DNA of 36,599 nt from assembly GCA_946415795.1 (NCBI GenBank), contig CAMKTW010000002.1, positions 1 to 36,599 of the forward strand, read 5' to 3'. The position numbers and the translations under genes were made by a program. Positions 23,246 through 31,946 of this stretch are shown here, in pieces (position 1 is the stretch's first letter; every line of letters starts with the position of its first letter). The stretch comes from an uncultured Bacteroidales bacterium (GTDB lineage: Bacteria; Bacteroidota; Bacteroidia; Bacteroidales; UBA932). The notes below the pieces were generated by a model. It ran no database searches, was not told the origin of the DNA, and saw only the letters and a program-made list of their open reading frames with translations.

Positions 23246-26245
23246 CTAGAAATTCATGTTTATACCGAAGGAATAGATGGACTGCATGGGATATACCGAC
23301 GAAGAGTCGATGCCGTTCGCGGTGGGAGAACCGCCGATCTCGGTGGTGAAGCCGTTATAGCCAAACAGGGTCAGGGGGCGCTGTGCAGAGAGATATGCAC
23401 GGATGGTGCCGCTGCCGAATACCTTGTGGAAGGTGTATCCCACCTGGACGTTCTGGATGCGGAACATAGAGCCGTCTTCAACAAAGAAACTGTTGCTCTG
23501 GGCCATCAGCTGCTCTGTGAGCACGCGCGGGGTGGGATATGTGTCGGAGGGTGCGTCCTTGCGCCAAGCGTTCTTATAGAAGTCATAGTCGTAGTTGCCC
23601 TCGGCAAACACCTGTTTGTTGAGACGCTTGCTGTTGAATATCTTGTTGCCGATATTGGAGTTGCAAACCACAGAGAAGTCCCAGTTCTTATAATTGAATC
23701 CAAAGTCAAAACCGAGCATCAGCCAAGGCAGGGGAGAGCCGAGATATGTGCGGTCGGCCTCCGTAATCTTGCCGTCGGGGGTGCCGTCTTCGTTACCGGC
23801 AAAGTCGTGATACTGGAAGAATCCTGCGCCGGTGGTCAGTTGTGTAACGTCGGCCATCTGGGCGTCATATTCGTTCTTGAAAATGCCGTCTACCTGATAG
23901 CCCCAGAAGGCTCCGATGGGGTAGCCCACCTGGGTCATGGTTGCGTAAGCACCGTTGGTGAGGGCTCCGGGGATATTGTCACGTCCTTCAAGTGCGAGCA
24001 CGCGGTTGTGGTTGAAGGTGGCGTTCAAGCCCAGGTTGTAGCCAAAGTCGTCGCCGATATTGTCGGCCCACTTGAGGGCCATCTCCACGCCGGCATTGAG
24101 CACTTTGCCGTTATTTGCGAGCAGGGTTGCCACACCGCCGCCGGTGGCCACGGGTGCATGGAACACAACGCGGTCGGTAACGCGGTAGTAGAGGTCGATG
24201 TCGCCGGAGAGACGGTTCCTTAGGAATGCGAAGTCGGCACCGACGTTGGCCTCGGTCACGACCTCCCACTTGAGATAATTCTGGTAAACCGTCTGAGCTC
24301 CGATACCGTCCACGAGGGTGTCACCAAACACGGCAGAGGAATCCACTCCGGAGTTGCCGGCAATATTGATGTCATTGGCAGGGACATTATCGTTACCGAG
24401 CATACCCCAGCTGGCGCGCAGTTTGAGGAAATCAAAGGTCTTGTTACCCTGCATGAAAGGCTCGTCGGTAACCACCCAGCCCAGACCGATTGAGGGGAAG
24501 AAACCCCATTTCTCCTGGTACTTTGAGCTGCCGTCGGCACGGAATGTCAGTGTTGCCAGATAGCGTCCCTTATAGCTGTAGGTGCCGCGGGTGAAAAATG
24601 ACAGGCCGTTGTAGCGTGAAGCACCGTCGGTCGCATTCTGGTTTTTATAAGAACCGTTCACCAGATAGCGGGCCTGGTCGTCGTAGTCTGGCACGTTGCT
24701 CACCACGCCGCGCAGCCAGCCGTTGTACTGCATACGCAGCGACTGCCCGGCCATAACAGAGAAGTTGTGGTCTCCTATCTGGTCGGCGAAAGTCAGGGTG
24801 TTGTCAAAAATCTGATAAGTGCCGTATGCGTAGGTCTTGTTGAGCGATGATACTGAAGTGCCCTGGGAGCCGCCCACGAAGTGTTCAGGAGTATAACTCT
24901 GCTGGTCGGCAAAGCTGAAGTCAAGGTTGTAGGAAGTTTTGAACTTCAGTTTTTCTGTGATGGTAGCCTCCGCATATATGTTGAACACACTCTTCAGACC
25001 TTTTTCGCGGCTGTTGGTGTAATATGCAGAAGCGGCCGGGTTACCGTATGAGTTGGGGTAACCGTAACGCTGGGGAGAATCAAAAGCGACAGGATACGCA
25101 TCGGTGTTGGCGTCGTTGTAAACGCCGTAAACCGGAGGGTTCACAAAAGCCTGGTAATAAACCCCGGAGTTGGGGTTATGCTGGTTGTGACGGGAAACCA
25201 CGGTGTTGATACCCATCTTTAGCCAGTCAGTCATAGTCTGGTCCAGACGTGCACGCAGGTTAAAACGGTTGTAATTGTTGGTGCAGTAGTTCATGATACC
25301 GTCCTGGTAAAAATAGCTCAGGCCCACCGAGTAGTTGGTCTTTTCAGTGCCGCCCGACAGATCGAGTGAATGGCTGTGGGTGAGAGCGTTATGTACCAGC
25401 TCTTTATACCAGTCTGTGCTGACGCCGTTATAGTCGGCTGCATTCTTTGCAGAGTCGGGATATACCAGGTTGTACATCTCTACATACTGCTCTGTATTGG
25501 CAAGCTTCATAATGTTGGTAGGCACCTGCAAGCCGGCATAGCCCTCGTAGCTTACGCGCACCTTACCCAGGTCGCCCTTGCGGGTGGTGACAATTATGAC
25601 GCCGTTTGCGGCCCGCACACCATAAATGGCAGCTGCCGATGCATCCTTGAGCACGGTAAGAGACTCGATGTCATTGCTGGAGAGAAAGTTAATGTTGTCC
25701 ATAAAAGCGCCGTCAACTACATATAGCGGGTTGGCATAGTCGCCGATGGAGCCCACGCCACGGATCTTTACGGACGGTCCGGCACCAGGGGCGCCGCTCT
25801 GGGTAATCTGTACGCCGCTGACCTTGCCCTGGAGAGCGCTCATCGGGTTGGCGGCCGTCTGGCGGGAGAGTTCTTCACCCTTGACGTTAACGATAGGTGC
25901 GGTGAGGTCCTTGGACTTCTGGGTGCCGTAACCCACGACAACCACCTCGTCCAGGAAGTTGACATCCTCTTTGAGAAGGATGCTTGAAGGGACACTGTTG
26001 GCCGGGAAGGTCTGGGTGGCATAGCCTATGCAGCTCACCTCAACCATTGATTCCGGCCCCGAGACTTTCAGGGAAAAGTTGCCGTCAAAGTCGGTCGAGG
26101 TACCGTTCTGCGTACCCACCTCCATTACGGTGGCGCCTACAACCGGTCCCAGATCGTCCGAGATGACGCCCTTCACCTGATATTGTGCCTGCGCACCCAG
26201 CGCAAACGACAACAGGATCAGTGTTGTGAGGATAAATTTTTTCAT
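23246..26245 (-). CDS. susC: SusC/RagA-family TonB-dependent transporter
   Basis: This 999-residue outer-membrane protein has a cleavable signal (MKKFILTTLILLSFALGAQA) and a carboxypeptidase-regulatory-like beta domain at about 25-105 (VKGVISDDLGPVVGATVMEV). A TonB-box segment DEVVVVGYGTQ follows. The plug runs through NPMSALQGKVSGVQI, NPLYVVDGAF and the signature YGVRAANGVIIVTTRKG. A 22-strand-type barrel ends in a C-terminal aromatic residue (FGINMNF). It imports oligosaccharides delivered by SusD using TonB energy. It is the third gene of the locus, 15 nt after a GH144 gene. There is no anti-sigma STN domain at the N-terminus, so regulation is not through an ECF sigma pair acting on this protein. 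Confidence 0.97.
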   Translation of the reverse strand: MKKFILTTLILLSFALGAQAQYQVKGVISDDLGPVVGATVMEVGTQNGTSTDFDGNFSLKVSGPESMVEVSCIGYATQTFPANSVPSSILLKEDVNFLDEVVVVGYGTQKSKDLTAPIVNVKGEELSRQTAANPMSALQGKVSGVQITQSGAPGAGPSVKIRGVGSIGDYANPLYVVDGAFMDNINFLSSNDIESLTVLKDASAAAIYGVRAANGVIIVTTRKGDLGKVRVSYEGYAGLQVPTNIMKLANTEQYVEMYNLVYPDSAKNAADYNGVSTDWYKELVHNALTHSHSLDLSGGTEKTNYSVGLSYFYQDGIMNYCTNNYNRFNLRARLDQTMTDWLKMGINTVVSRHNQHNPNSGVYYQAFVNPPVYGVYNDANTDAYPVAFDSPQRYGYPNSYGNPAASAYYTNSREKGLKSVFNIYAEATITEKLKFKTSYNLDFSFADQQSYTPEHFVGGSQGTSVSSLNKTYAYGTYQIFDNTLTFADQIGDHNFSVMAGQSLRMQYNGWLRGVVSNVPDYDDQARYLVNGSYKNQNATDGASRYNGLSFFTRGTYSYKGRYLATLTFRADGSSKYQEKWGFFPSIGLGWVVTDEPFMQGNKTFDFLKLRASWGMLGNDNVPANDINIAGNSGVDSSAVFGDTLVDGIGAQTVYQNYLKWEVVTEANVGADFAFLRNRLSGDIDLYYRVTDRVVFHAPVATGGGVATLLANNGKVLNAGVEMALKWADNIGDDFGYNLGLNATFNHNRVLALEGRDNIPGALTNGAYATMTQVGYPIGAFWGYQVDGIFKNEYDAQMADVTQLTTGAGFFQYHDFAGNEDGTPDGKITEADRTYLGSPLPWLMLGFDFGFNYKNWDFSVVCNSNIGNKIFNSKRLNKQVFAEGNYDYDFYKNAWRKDAPSDTYPTPRVLTEQLMAQSNSFFVEDGSMFRIQNVQVGYTFHKVFGSGTIRAYLSAQRPLTLFGYNGFTTEIGGSPTANGIDSSSVYPMQSIYSFGINMNF

Positions 26246-26260
26246 CAGGTTGAACAGGTA

Positions 26261-27544
26261 TTAATTGTTATAGTAAAATCCGAGTTTTTCAAGGCCTGCG
26301 GCAATTTCAGGGCAGCTGCCGAAAAGGTTCCAGAGCAGACCGCTACGGTAGTTTTCTATCATTACCGCTTCAGGCCCCTGGTCAATAGCCAGATAGTGTT
26401 CAAGCACCTGCCTGTCTTCCGGCAGGGTATAATTGATTGCGTCATAGAAGCCGTAGGGGCCGAAGGTGCGTTTGTCGCCGAGCAGGCGGCGGATGACGGC
26501 CATACTCTCTTCAGGAGTATAGACTATTGAAGACACCGCTGCGGTGGGGCTCACCGTGCCGTTCTCCTCAGGCGTGCCGGGATAGTGGCCGGCATAGCCC
26601 AGCAGGACGTCGTCGCTGCTGGTGAATCCCCAGAAATCCTCTCCCAGCTGCTTTTCCGGGTGGTCCATAGCATAAGCGCGGTGAATCAGGCACTGGTTGC
26701 GGTTGCGCTCAAAGTAGTCGGTATGGCCGTCGCTGAGGCCGCGAGGGTCAAGGCCGAGGAAGGAGTAGTGGGTAAAGAACAGCGGCCCGCCGTAGGGCAT
26801 CCCGATGGTGAGCGGGATGCCGTAGTACTCGTTGCCGTTGTAGTAGTAGGGGCTGGTCTTGTACGACGCCTCGTAGCACTCTCTGGTGATGGGAAAAGTG
26901 GGCGATGATGCCGCCAGAATGTAGGTAATCAGCGTTTCGTCAAAGCCGCGTATGCGGTGGTTCATCTTGAAGCCGTAGTTCTTGGACCAGTGCCAGTAGA
27001 GGCTGTCGGTGGCCTGTGTGTACCAGTTCCACTCTATGCCCCGCCAGAGGCTGTCGCAGCGGGCCTTGATGCCTTCGTCCCCGGTCCACTGACGGGTTGT
27101 GAGGATGCCTGCGGTAAGGAAGGCCGTCTCCACCAGGTCACCTCCGTCGTCGTATTTGCTGAACGGATAAGCCTCGCCGCTGTCGCCGTCGTACCAGTGG
27201 GCCCAGGCGCCGTGGAATCGCTCTATGCGCTCCAGGGAAGAGATGATTTTCTCCAGGCGCCGCTCCCCCTCTTCGCGAGGGTAATAACCCCGCTCGGCGC
27301 CGGCGATTATCGCCATCATACCAAATCCGGTGCCGCCGGTGGTTACTATATTGCCGTGGACGTCATCGTTGCGCTCGCGGGCCATTCCGGTATTGGGCTC
27401 GGCGAATTCTGTAAAATACTTGATGGTGGCCTGCTCGATGCGGTCCAGGATGGCTTCGTCGCTCTCCTGCTTAGGGGTGCAGGCCGGTGTCAAAGTGGCT
27501 ATGGCGATAAGCACTATGGCAAACGCCGTCAATGGACGCTTCAT
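26261..27544 (-). CDS. GH144-type beta-1,2-glucanase lipoprotein, single-domain
   Basis: The 427-residue lipoprotein (signal ending LTPAC, Cys22) consists only of the glycoamylase/GH144 catalytic domain. Asp132, Asp136 and Glu139 (DDGGDLVE) match the spacing of the GH144 acidic cluster, and Glu203 (RGFDETL) is a further candidate. Other conserved blocks are TGGTGFGMMAI, LYWHWSKNYGFKMN, THYSFLGLDPRGLSD, PYGFYDAINYTLPED and IENYRSGLLW. It lacks the Ig-like domain of the second GH144 in this locus and is clearly diverged from it, so the two may differ in mode, for example endo versus sophorose-releasing exo action. It starts 3 nt after the GH3 stop. Cellular location (periplasmic or surface) cannot be decided from sequence. 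Confidence 0.9.
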   Translation of the reverse strand: MKRPLTAFAIVLIAIATLTPACTPKQESDEAILDRIEQATIKYFTEFAEPNTGMARERNDDVHGNIVTTGGTGFGMMAIIAGAERGYYPREEGERRLEKIISSLERIERFHGAWAHWYDGDSGEAYPFSKYDDGGDLVETAFLTAGILTTRQWTGDEGIKARCDSLWRGIEWNWYTQATDSLYWHWSKNYGFKMNHRIRGFDETLITYILAASSPTFPITRECYEASYKTSPYYYNGNEYYGIPLTIGMPYGGPLFFTHYSFLGLDPRGLSDGHTDYFERNRNQCLIHRAYAMDHPEKQLGEDFWGFTSSDDVLLGYAGHYPGTPEENGTVSPTAAVSSIVYTPEESMAVIRRLLGDKRTFGPYGFYDAINYTLPEDRQVLEHYLAIDQGPEAVMIENYRSGLLWNLFGSCPEIAAGLEKLGFYYNN

Positions 27545-27547
27545 AAG

Positions 27548-29791
27548 TTATTCGTTGTAGGTGAAGGTTGCGTACTCCTGGCAGTCAGATGCGGGCCCGA
27601 TGAACAGGCGGAATTCTCCAGCTTCGGGGCCGAAAGTCAGGTCTTTGCGCCAGAAAGATATAAGTTCAGGAGTTATTTCAAACTCCACGGTGCGGCTCTC
27701 GCCGGGGGCCAGGGTGACGCGCTCAAAGCCCTTGAGCTGCTTGACGGGGCGGGTCACGCTGCCCACCATATCGCGCAGATAGAGCTGAACCACCTCGGTG
27801 CCCTCGCGACTGCCGGTATTGGTTACAGTGGCCTTGGCGGTGATGCTTCCTTTGGGACCGAAGTTATCGGCGGAGAGTTCGGGTTTACCGTAGCTGAAAG
27901 TGGTGTAGGTGAGGCCGTAGCCGAAAGGGTAGAGCGGTTCGTTTTCGCAGTCGAGGTAGCGGCTCTCATATTTGACGCCGGGGTGCACGTATGGCCTGCC
28001 GGTATTCTTCGCATAATAGTAGATGGGGACCTGTCCCAAAGTACGGGGGAATGTCACTGAAAGGCGGCCGCTGGGGCTGGCATCGCCAAAGAGCAGCCGG
28101 GCTACGGCCTCTCCGCCCATGGTTCCTGGGAACCAGGCCTCGAGTATGGCGTCTGCCATACCGCTCTCTTCGCTGAGGTCCAGGGGACGGCCGTTCATCA
28201 GTACAATCGTGACAGGTTTGCCGGTGGCGGCTACGGCCTTGAGCAGTTCAGTCTGGATTTCAGGCAGCCTTATGGATGTGCGGCTGGCCGCCTCTCCACT
28301 CCAGTCGCACGATTCGCCCAGCACCATAATCACCGCCTCTGCGCTGCGGGCAGCAGTTACGGCCGCGCCAAAGCCTGTTTTGACATCTCCGTCAAGTTCG
28401 CAGCCCCTGACGTATATGATTCTGTCAGAATAATCCCTGATGCCGTCCAGTATGCTCTTGACGCCTTCCACCTGGCCGGCGCCGCGCCAGCTGGCCAGCA
28501 GGTCGTCAGCGGAGTCGGCGAGAGGCCCTATTACTGCAATGCGTGCACCCTTTGCCAGCGGCAGGGCGTTGTCGTTCTTGAGCAGTACGCAACTCTCCTC
28601 TGCCAGGGTGCGGGCTGTGAGCAGATTGGCCCCGGTCTTGGTCTCGGCCGCCTCACGCTCTGCGCTGCAGTACCTGAACGGGTCTTGGAACAGCCCCAGG
28701 CGGGCTTTCACGGTGAGCACGCGGCGCACAGCTTCTTCCAGGGTCTTGCGGCTGACCTTGCCCTCTTCCACGGCCTTCTTCAGGAAATCTGAGAAGCCGC
28801 CGCTCTGCATGTCCATATCGTTGCCGGCGTTCAGAGCCTGTATGCTGGCATCCTCCAAATCGCGGCTGGTGCCGTGGTTAATCATCTCCATTATGCCGGT
28901 GTAATCGCTCACCACAAAACCGTCGAACCCCCACTCGTGGCGCAGTATCTCTGTAAGCAGGTGGGAGTTGGCCGTGGCCGGGATGCCGTCGTATTCGTTG
29001 AACGATGCCATAACCGTCTGCGCTCCTGCATCCACCGCAGCTTTGTAGGGGGGCAGGTAGAACTCGCGCAGCCAGCGTTCGCTCATATCCACGGTGTTAT
29101 AGTCGCGGCCGGCGTGGGGTGCCCCGTACGCGGCAAAGTGTTTCACGCAAGCGGCGATAGTCAGGGGGTCTTCAAGATCCTCCCCCTGGTATCCATATAC
29201 CATTGCGCGGGCCACGGCGCTGCCCAGAAAGGCATCTTCACCGGCGCCCTCGCTGATACGGCCCCATCTGGGCTCCACGCATATGTCGCACATTGGGGAA
29301 TAGGTCCAGTGGAGTCCGGCTGCGGCGGCCTCGCGGGCTGCGACGCGGGCGCTCTCCTTTATGAGGGGCATATCCCAGCTGGCGCTGATGCCCAGATTTA
29401 TCGGGAATATGGTGCGGAAGCCGTGGATTACGTCGTAGCCAAATAGCAGGGGAATTCCCAGGCGGGTTTCATTCACCGCAATCTCCTGCAGCTTCCGGGT
29501 GTAATCTGCAGTATAGGCGTTGAAGATATTGCCGCATTTTCCGGCACGGATGTCATCTACATAGCCGTCTCGGATGCTGGGACCGGTGACATCCCAGTCG
29601 GAGGTGTAAAGCACCAGCTGGCCGATCATCTCATCCAGCGTCATTACACGAAGCAGGGAGTCGACTATCGGGTATGTCTTGTTATAGTTGACAGCTCTTG
29701 CCGGGTCGTCTGGCGGGCATACGTCAGGTTTGTTGCCGCAGCATTCTGTCAGCAGCAGGAGAGTCAGGAGGAACAAAAGGATATTTCTCAT
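27548..29791 (-). CDS. bglX: GH3 beta-glucosidase (BglX-like), probable beta-1,2-glucooligosaccharide hydrolase
   Basis: This 747-residue protein has the full BglX order. A TIM-like domain (about 40-370) has KHFAAYGAPHAGRDYNT with Lys217-His218 and the nucleophile Asp296 in VVSDYTGIM. A second alpha/beta sandwich (about 395-600) and a C-terminal fibronectin III-like domain (about 650-740, TVTNTGSREGTEVVQLYLRD) follow. A hydrophobic N-terminus ends in LLTECC; the residue before Cys17 is Glu, a poor lipobox, so it may be a weak lipoprotein or simply periplasmic. Bacteroides GH3 enzymes beside GH144 genes are known to cleave beta-1,2-glucooligosaccharides to glucose, which fits here. It is the first gene of the locus. 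Confidence 0.95.
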   Translation of the reverse strand: MRNILLFLLTLLLLTECCGNKPDVCPPDDPARAVNYNKTYPIVDSLLRVMTLDEMIGQLVLYTSDWDVTGPSIRDGYVDDIRAGKCGNIFNAYTADYTRKLQEIAVNETRLGIPLLFGYDVIHGFRTIFPINLGISASWDMPLIKESARVAAREAAAAGLHWTYSPMCDICVEPRWGRISEGAGEDAFLGSAVARAMVYGYQGEDLEDPLTIAACVKHFAAYGAPHAGRDYNTVDMSERWLREFYLPPYKAAVDAGAQTVMASFNEYDGIPATANSHLLTEILRHEWGFDGFVVSDYTGIMEMINHGTSRDLEDASIQALNAGNDMDMQSGGFSDFLKKAVEEGKVSRKTLEEAVRRVLTVKARLGLFQDPFRYCSAEREAAETKTGANLLTARTLAEESCVLLKNDNALPLAKGARIAVIGPLADSADDLLASWRGAGQVEGVKSILDGIRDYSDRIIYVRGCELDGDVKTGFGAAVTAARSAEAVIMVLGESCDWSGEAASRTSIRLPEIQTELLKAVAATGKPVTIVLMNGRPLDLSEESGMADAILEAWFPGTMGGEAVARLLFGDASPSGRLSVTFPRTLGQVPIYYYAKNTGRPYVHPGVKYESRYLDCENEPLYPFGYGLTYTTFSYGKPELSADNFGPKGSITAKATVTNTGSREGTEVVQLYLRDMVGSVTRPVKQLKGFERVTLAPGESRTVEFEITPELISFWRKDLTFGPEAGEFRLFIGPASDCQEYATFTYNE

Positions 29792-29813
29792 ATACCTATA
29801 CTTAAATACTTTA

Positions 29814-29853
29814 TAAATATAGGTACAAAAAAGAAATATTCCGAAATATTTCG
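29814..29853 (-). promoter_or_regulatory. Candidate promoter and operator of the glucan locus
   Basis: On the minus strand a near-consensus -7 box TATATTTA occupies 29821-29814, 23 nt ahead of the GH3 ATG. Just upstream are two copies of GAAATATT at 29833-29840 and 29843-29850 (10-bp period), the second inside a 12-bp perfect palindrome CGAAATATTTCG (29842-29853). The repeats cover the -33 region and look like a regulator-binding site. Confidence 0.45.
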
Positions 29854-29870
29854 CGAAGAAAGAGAAAAAA

Positions 29871-30908
29871 TTATCGGTTTACTTCAACACGGACACCCTT
29901 TTCTGAAGATTCAAGGGCGCCGAAAATGGCACGCATAGCGGTGAGGACCTCTCCGCCGCTTACAGGAGGCTGAACGCCTTTTTCAAGGGCGTCTATGAAG
30001 GCGTCCATCACGCCAGATTTGGTCTGGTTGTCGTTGGTCTGGATGCGGTCTATATCCAGCGTCTGGACCGTGCCGTCCTTGCCGATAACCTTGAGCGAGC
30101 AGGCGGGGTCGTCGTAAATACGGATGATGCCTTCTGTGCCGTAAATGATGGTGGAGTTGTCCTCCTGGCCGTAGAAGGTCCAGCTGGCGGTCATCGTGCC
30201 CACTGCGCCGCCGGCCATCTCAAAGATGCATATCGCATTGTCGTCCACACCGATGGGGCTTCCGTCTGCATAACACTTGTCTATAGTGGAGATACGCGCA
30301 GTAACGGCGGTGATGGTGTCGTCCAGGATATACTGTATCAGGTCGGTCTTGTGGATGCCAAGGTCGGCCAGAACGCCCATCACGGCAGCCTTCTTGTCAA
30401 AGAACCAGGTGCCGGGACCGGGGGTGATGCTCCAAGTCTCCGGGCCGGAGTGGCCGAAAGTCGTGCGGAAAGAGACAACCTTGCCGATTGCCCCCTCTTT
30501 TATCAGTTTCCTCGCCTGGGCGTGCGCAAGGGCAAAGCGCTGGTTCTGCCCAATCATCAGATAGCGGCCGTACTGCCTGGAGGCAGCCACCATCCGTTCG
30601 CAATCTTCAATATTGGTGGCCATAGGCTTCTCGCAGAGCACGTGCTTGCCCGCCTTGAGGGCGGCGATGGTGACATCGGCGTGCATATTGTTGGCCACGC
30701 ATACGCTCACGGCATCGATTGTCGGGTCGGCAAGCAAATCTTCCACAGTGTCAAATACTTTTCCGCCATATTTGGCAGCCATCTGCTCTGCCCGTTCCCG
30801 GGCGAGGTCAAAATAGCCCACCAGACGGGCGTTGGGATTGTCAGAATACTCGGGGATATGTCTCACTTGAGAGATTTTGCCGCAGCCGATAATGCCGATG
30901 CCTTTCAT
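29871..30908 (-). CDS. Gfo/Idh/MocA-family NAD(P)-dependent oxidoreductase
   Basis: This 345-residue cytoplasmic protein has an N-terminal Rossmann fold (MKGIGIIGCGKISQVRHIPEY), the DAVSVCVANNMHADV strand-turn, and the EKPMATN motif (about residues 93-99) holding the conserved lysine. An alpha/beta C-terminal domain with GVLADLGIHKTDLIQYIL follows. Members oxidise or reduce sugars, inositols and related polyols; the substrate is not evident. The stop lies 79 nt upstream of the GH3 gene on the same strand with no clear terminator between, so it could be read together with the glucan locus and process an imported sugar. It could equally be independent. There is no signal peptide, unlike the glycosidase-type Gfo/Idh relatives that are exported. 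Confidence 0.9.
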   Translation of the reverse strand: MKGIGIIGCGKISQVRHIPEYSDNPNARLVGYFDLARERAEQMAAKYGGKVFDTVEDLLADPTIDAVSVCVANNMHADVTIAALKAGKHVLCEKPMATNIEDCERMVAASRQYGRYLMIGQNQRFALAHAQARKLIKEGAIGKVVSFRTTFGHSGPETWSITPGPGTWFFDKKAAVMGVLADLGIHKTDLIQYILDDTITAVTARISTIDKCYADGSPIGVDDNAICIFEMAGGAVGTMTASWTFYGQEDNSTIIYGTEGIIRIYDDPACSLKVIGKDGTVQTLDIDRIQTNDNQTKSGVMDAFIDALEKGVQPPVSGGEVLTAMRAIFGALESSEKGVRVEVNR

Positions 30909-30969
30909 AGAACAGTTTTTGGTTGATTACGACCATAAAAGTAATAAAATATTTCCTTACCTTAGTGGT

Positions 30970-31758
30970 ATGAAAAGAATTCTTTTGGTATTGACGGTGG
31001 CGGTGATGACCACCTCCTGCGGAGTCCTTGCAAATGTGGATGCCTCCAGAGCACTGTATGGTGCCACAAAAGCGTTGCAGGCGGCCACGATAACCGACGA
31101 GCAGGTACAATCTTATATGAGGCAGTATGTTGCAAAACTGGACGCATCCAACAAGATATGTGCGGCCAACAACTCCTATAGCCGTCGTCTGGCGACCCTC
31201 ACCAAGGGATTGACCGATGTGGACGGGCTGCCGCTCAATTTCAAGGTTTATCAGACAAACCAGGTGAACGCCTTTGCCTGTGCCGATGGCAGCGTTAGGG
31301 TCTATAGCGGCCTAATGGATTTGCTCACCGATGATGAGGTGCTGGGTGTAATTGGCCACGAGATAGGCCACGTGGCGCTGAAACACTCCAAGAAGGAGGT
31401 ACAGAACGCATACCTTACCAGCGCCGTGCTCGACGGCCTGGCATCTACAAGTACCACAATCGCCACCCTGACGGATTCGCAGCTGGGCGCGCTGGGAGAG
31501 GCTGCTCTGAATGCCAGATATTCAAAGAAGCAGGAGAATGAAGCTGATGATTATGGCTATGAATTCCTGAAAACGCACGGGAAGAATCCCGTTGCAATGA
31601 TAAAGAGCTTCCAGAAGATGCTGGCTCTCAAGAATGCCTCCGGTGCGAAATCAAGCAGTGGAGTGAACCAGCTGCTCTCTTCACACCCTGAGCTGGAGAC
31701 ACGCATATCCCGCATCACCCAGAAGGCGATAGCTGACGGATATATTAAAGTAAAATAA
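30970..31758 (+). CDS. M48-family zinc metalloprotease lipoprotein (LoiP/YggG-like)
   Basis: The product has 262 residues from the ATG at 30970, chosen because it gives a lipoprotein signal (MKRILLVLTVAVMTTSC, Cys17). An in-frame ATG at 30877 would bury that signal and overlap the divergent gene. The zinc site is HEIGH (His130, Glu131, His134), with the third ligand in ENEAD (Glu189). Upstream FACADGSVRVYSGLMDLLTDDEVLGVIGHE is typical of M48 proteases of the LoiP/BepA group, which act in envelope protein quality control. A SSHPELETRISRI tail is also typical. It is transcribed divergently from the oxidoreductase and ends in a shared terminator with the rubredoxin gene. Confidence 0.93.
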   Translation: MKRILLVLTVAVMTTSCGVLANVDASRALYGATKALQAATITDEQVQSYMRQYVAKLDASNKICAANNSYSRRLATLTKGLTDVDGLPLNFKVYQTNQVNAFACADGSVRVYSGLMDLLTDDEVLGVIGHEIGHVALKHSKKEVQNAYLTSAVLDGLASTSTTIATLTDSQLGALGEAALNARYSKKQENEADDYGYEFLKTHGKNPVAMIKSFQKMLALKNASGAKSSSGVNQLLSSHPELETRISRITQKAIADGYIKVK

Positions 31759-31759
31759 A

Positions 31760-31783
31760 AAGAGCGTCGCTCTTGTTTTATTT
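31760..31783. terminator. Short bidirectional terminator between the M48 and rubredoxin genes
   Basis: A 6-bp stem AAGAGC/GCTCTT (31760-31765 and 31769-31774) is flanked by GTTTTATTT on the plus strand and TTTTATTTT on the minus strand. It starts 2 nt after one stop codon and runs into the other, so it serves both convergent genes in a very compact space. Confidence 0.65.
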
Positions 31784-31939
31784 GGCGGGGCTGAAGTCTT
31801 CTTTGCCTACGCCGCACAGGGGGCAAACCCAGTCTGCGGGGAGATCTTCGAAAGAGGTGCCGGGAGCGATGCCGTTATCGGGATCACCGGCTGCGGGGTC
31901 GTATTCATACCCGCAAACGTTGCATACGTACTTGCTCAT
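31778..31939 (-). CDS. Rubredoxin
   Basis: A 53-residue one-iron electron carrier with the two Cys knuckles CNVCGYEYDP (Cys6, Cys9) and CPLCGVGKEDF (Cys39, Cys42), the PGTSFEDLPADWVCP core and normal length. The start at 31939 is fixed by homology at the first residues (MSKYVCNVCGYEYDP). A much longer in-frame extension upstream overlaps the flavodiiron gene and is not real. It is the third gene of the minus-strand group, 7 nt after the flavodiiron protein stop. It probably passes electrons directly to that enzyme for oxygen or nitric oxide reduction. Confidence 0.97.
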   Translation of the reverse strand: MSKYVCNVCGYEYDPAAGDPDNGIAPGTSFEDLPADWVCPLCGVGKEDFSPAK

Positions 31940-31946
31940 AATGTGA

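Noticed and set aside
21754..24223. Long plus-strand open frames opposite susD and susC
   Set aside because: They mirror well-supported minus-strand genes, have low-complexity Val/Gly/His-rich translations without recognisable domains, and arise from GC-rich codon bias.
26957..28060. Plus-strand open frame of about 367 codons opposite GH144 and GH3
   Set aside because: It is antisense to two clear enzyme genes and shows no domain or start context.
30877..30969. Upstream in-frame start for the M48 protease
   Set aside because: It would overlap the divergent oxidoreductase gene and bury the lipoprotein signal peptide that starts at 30970.
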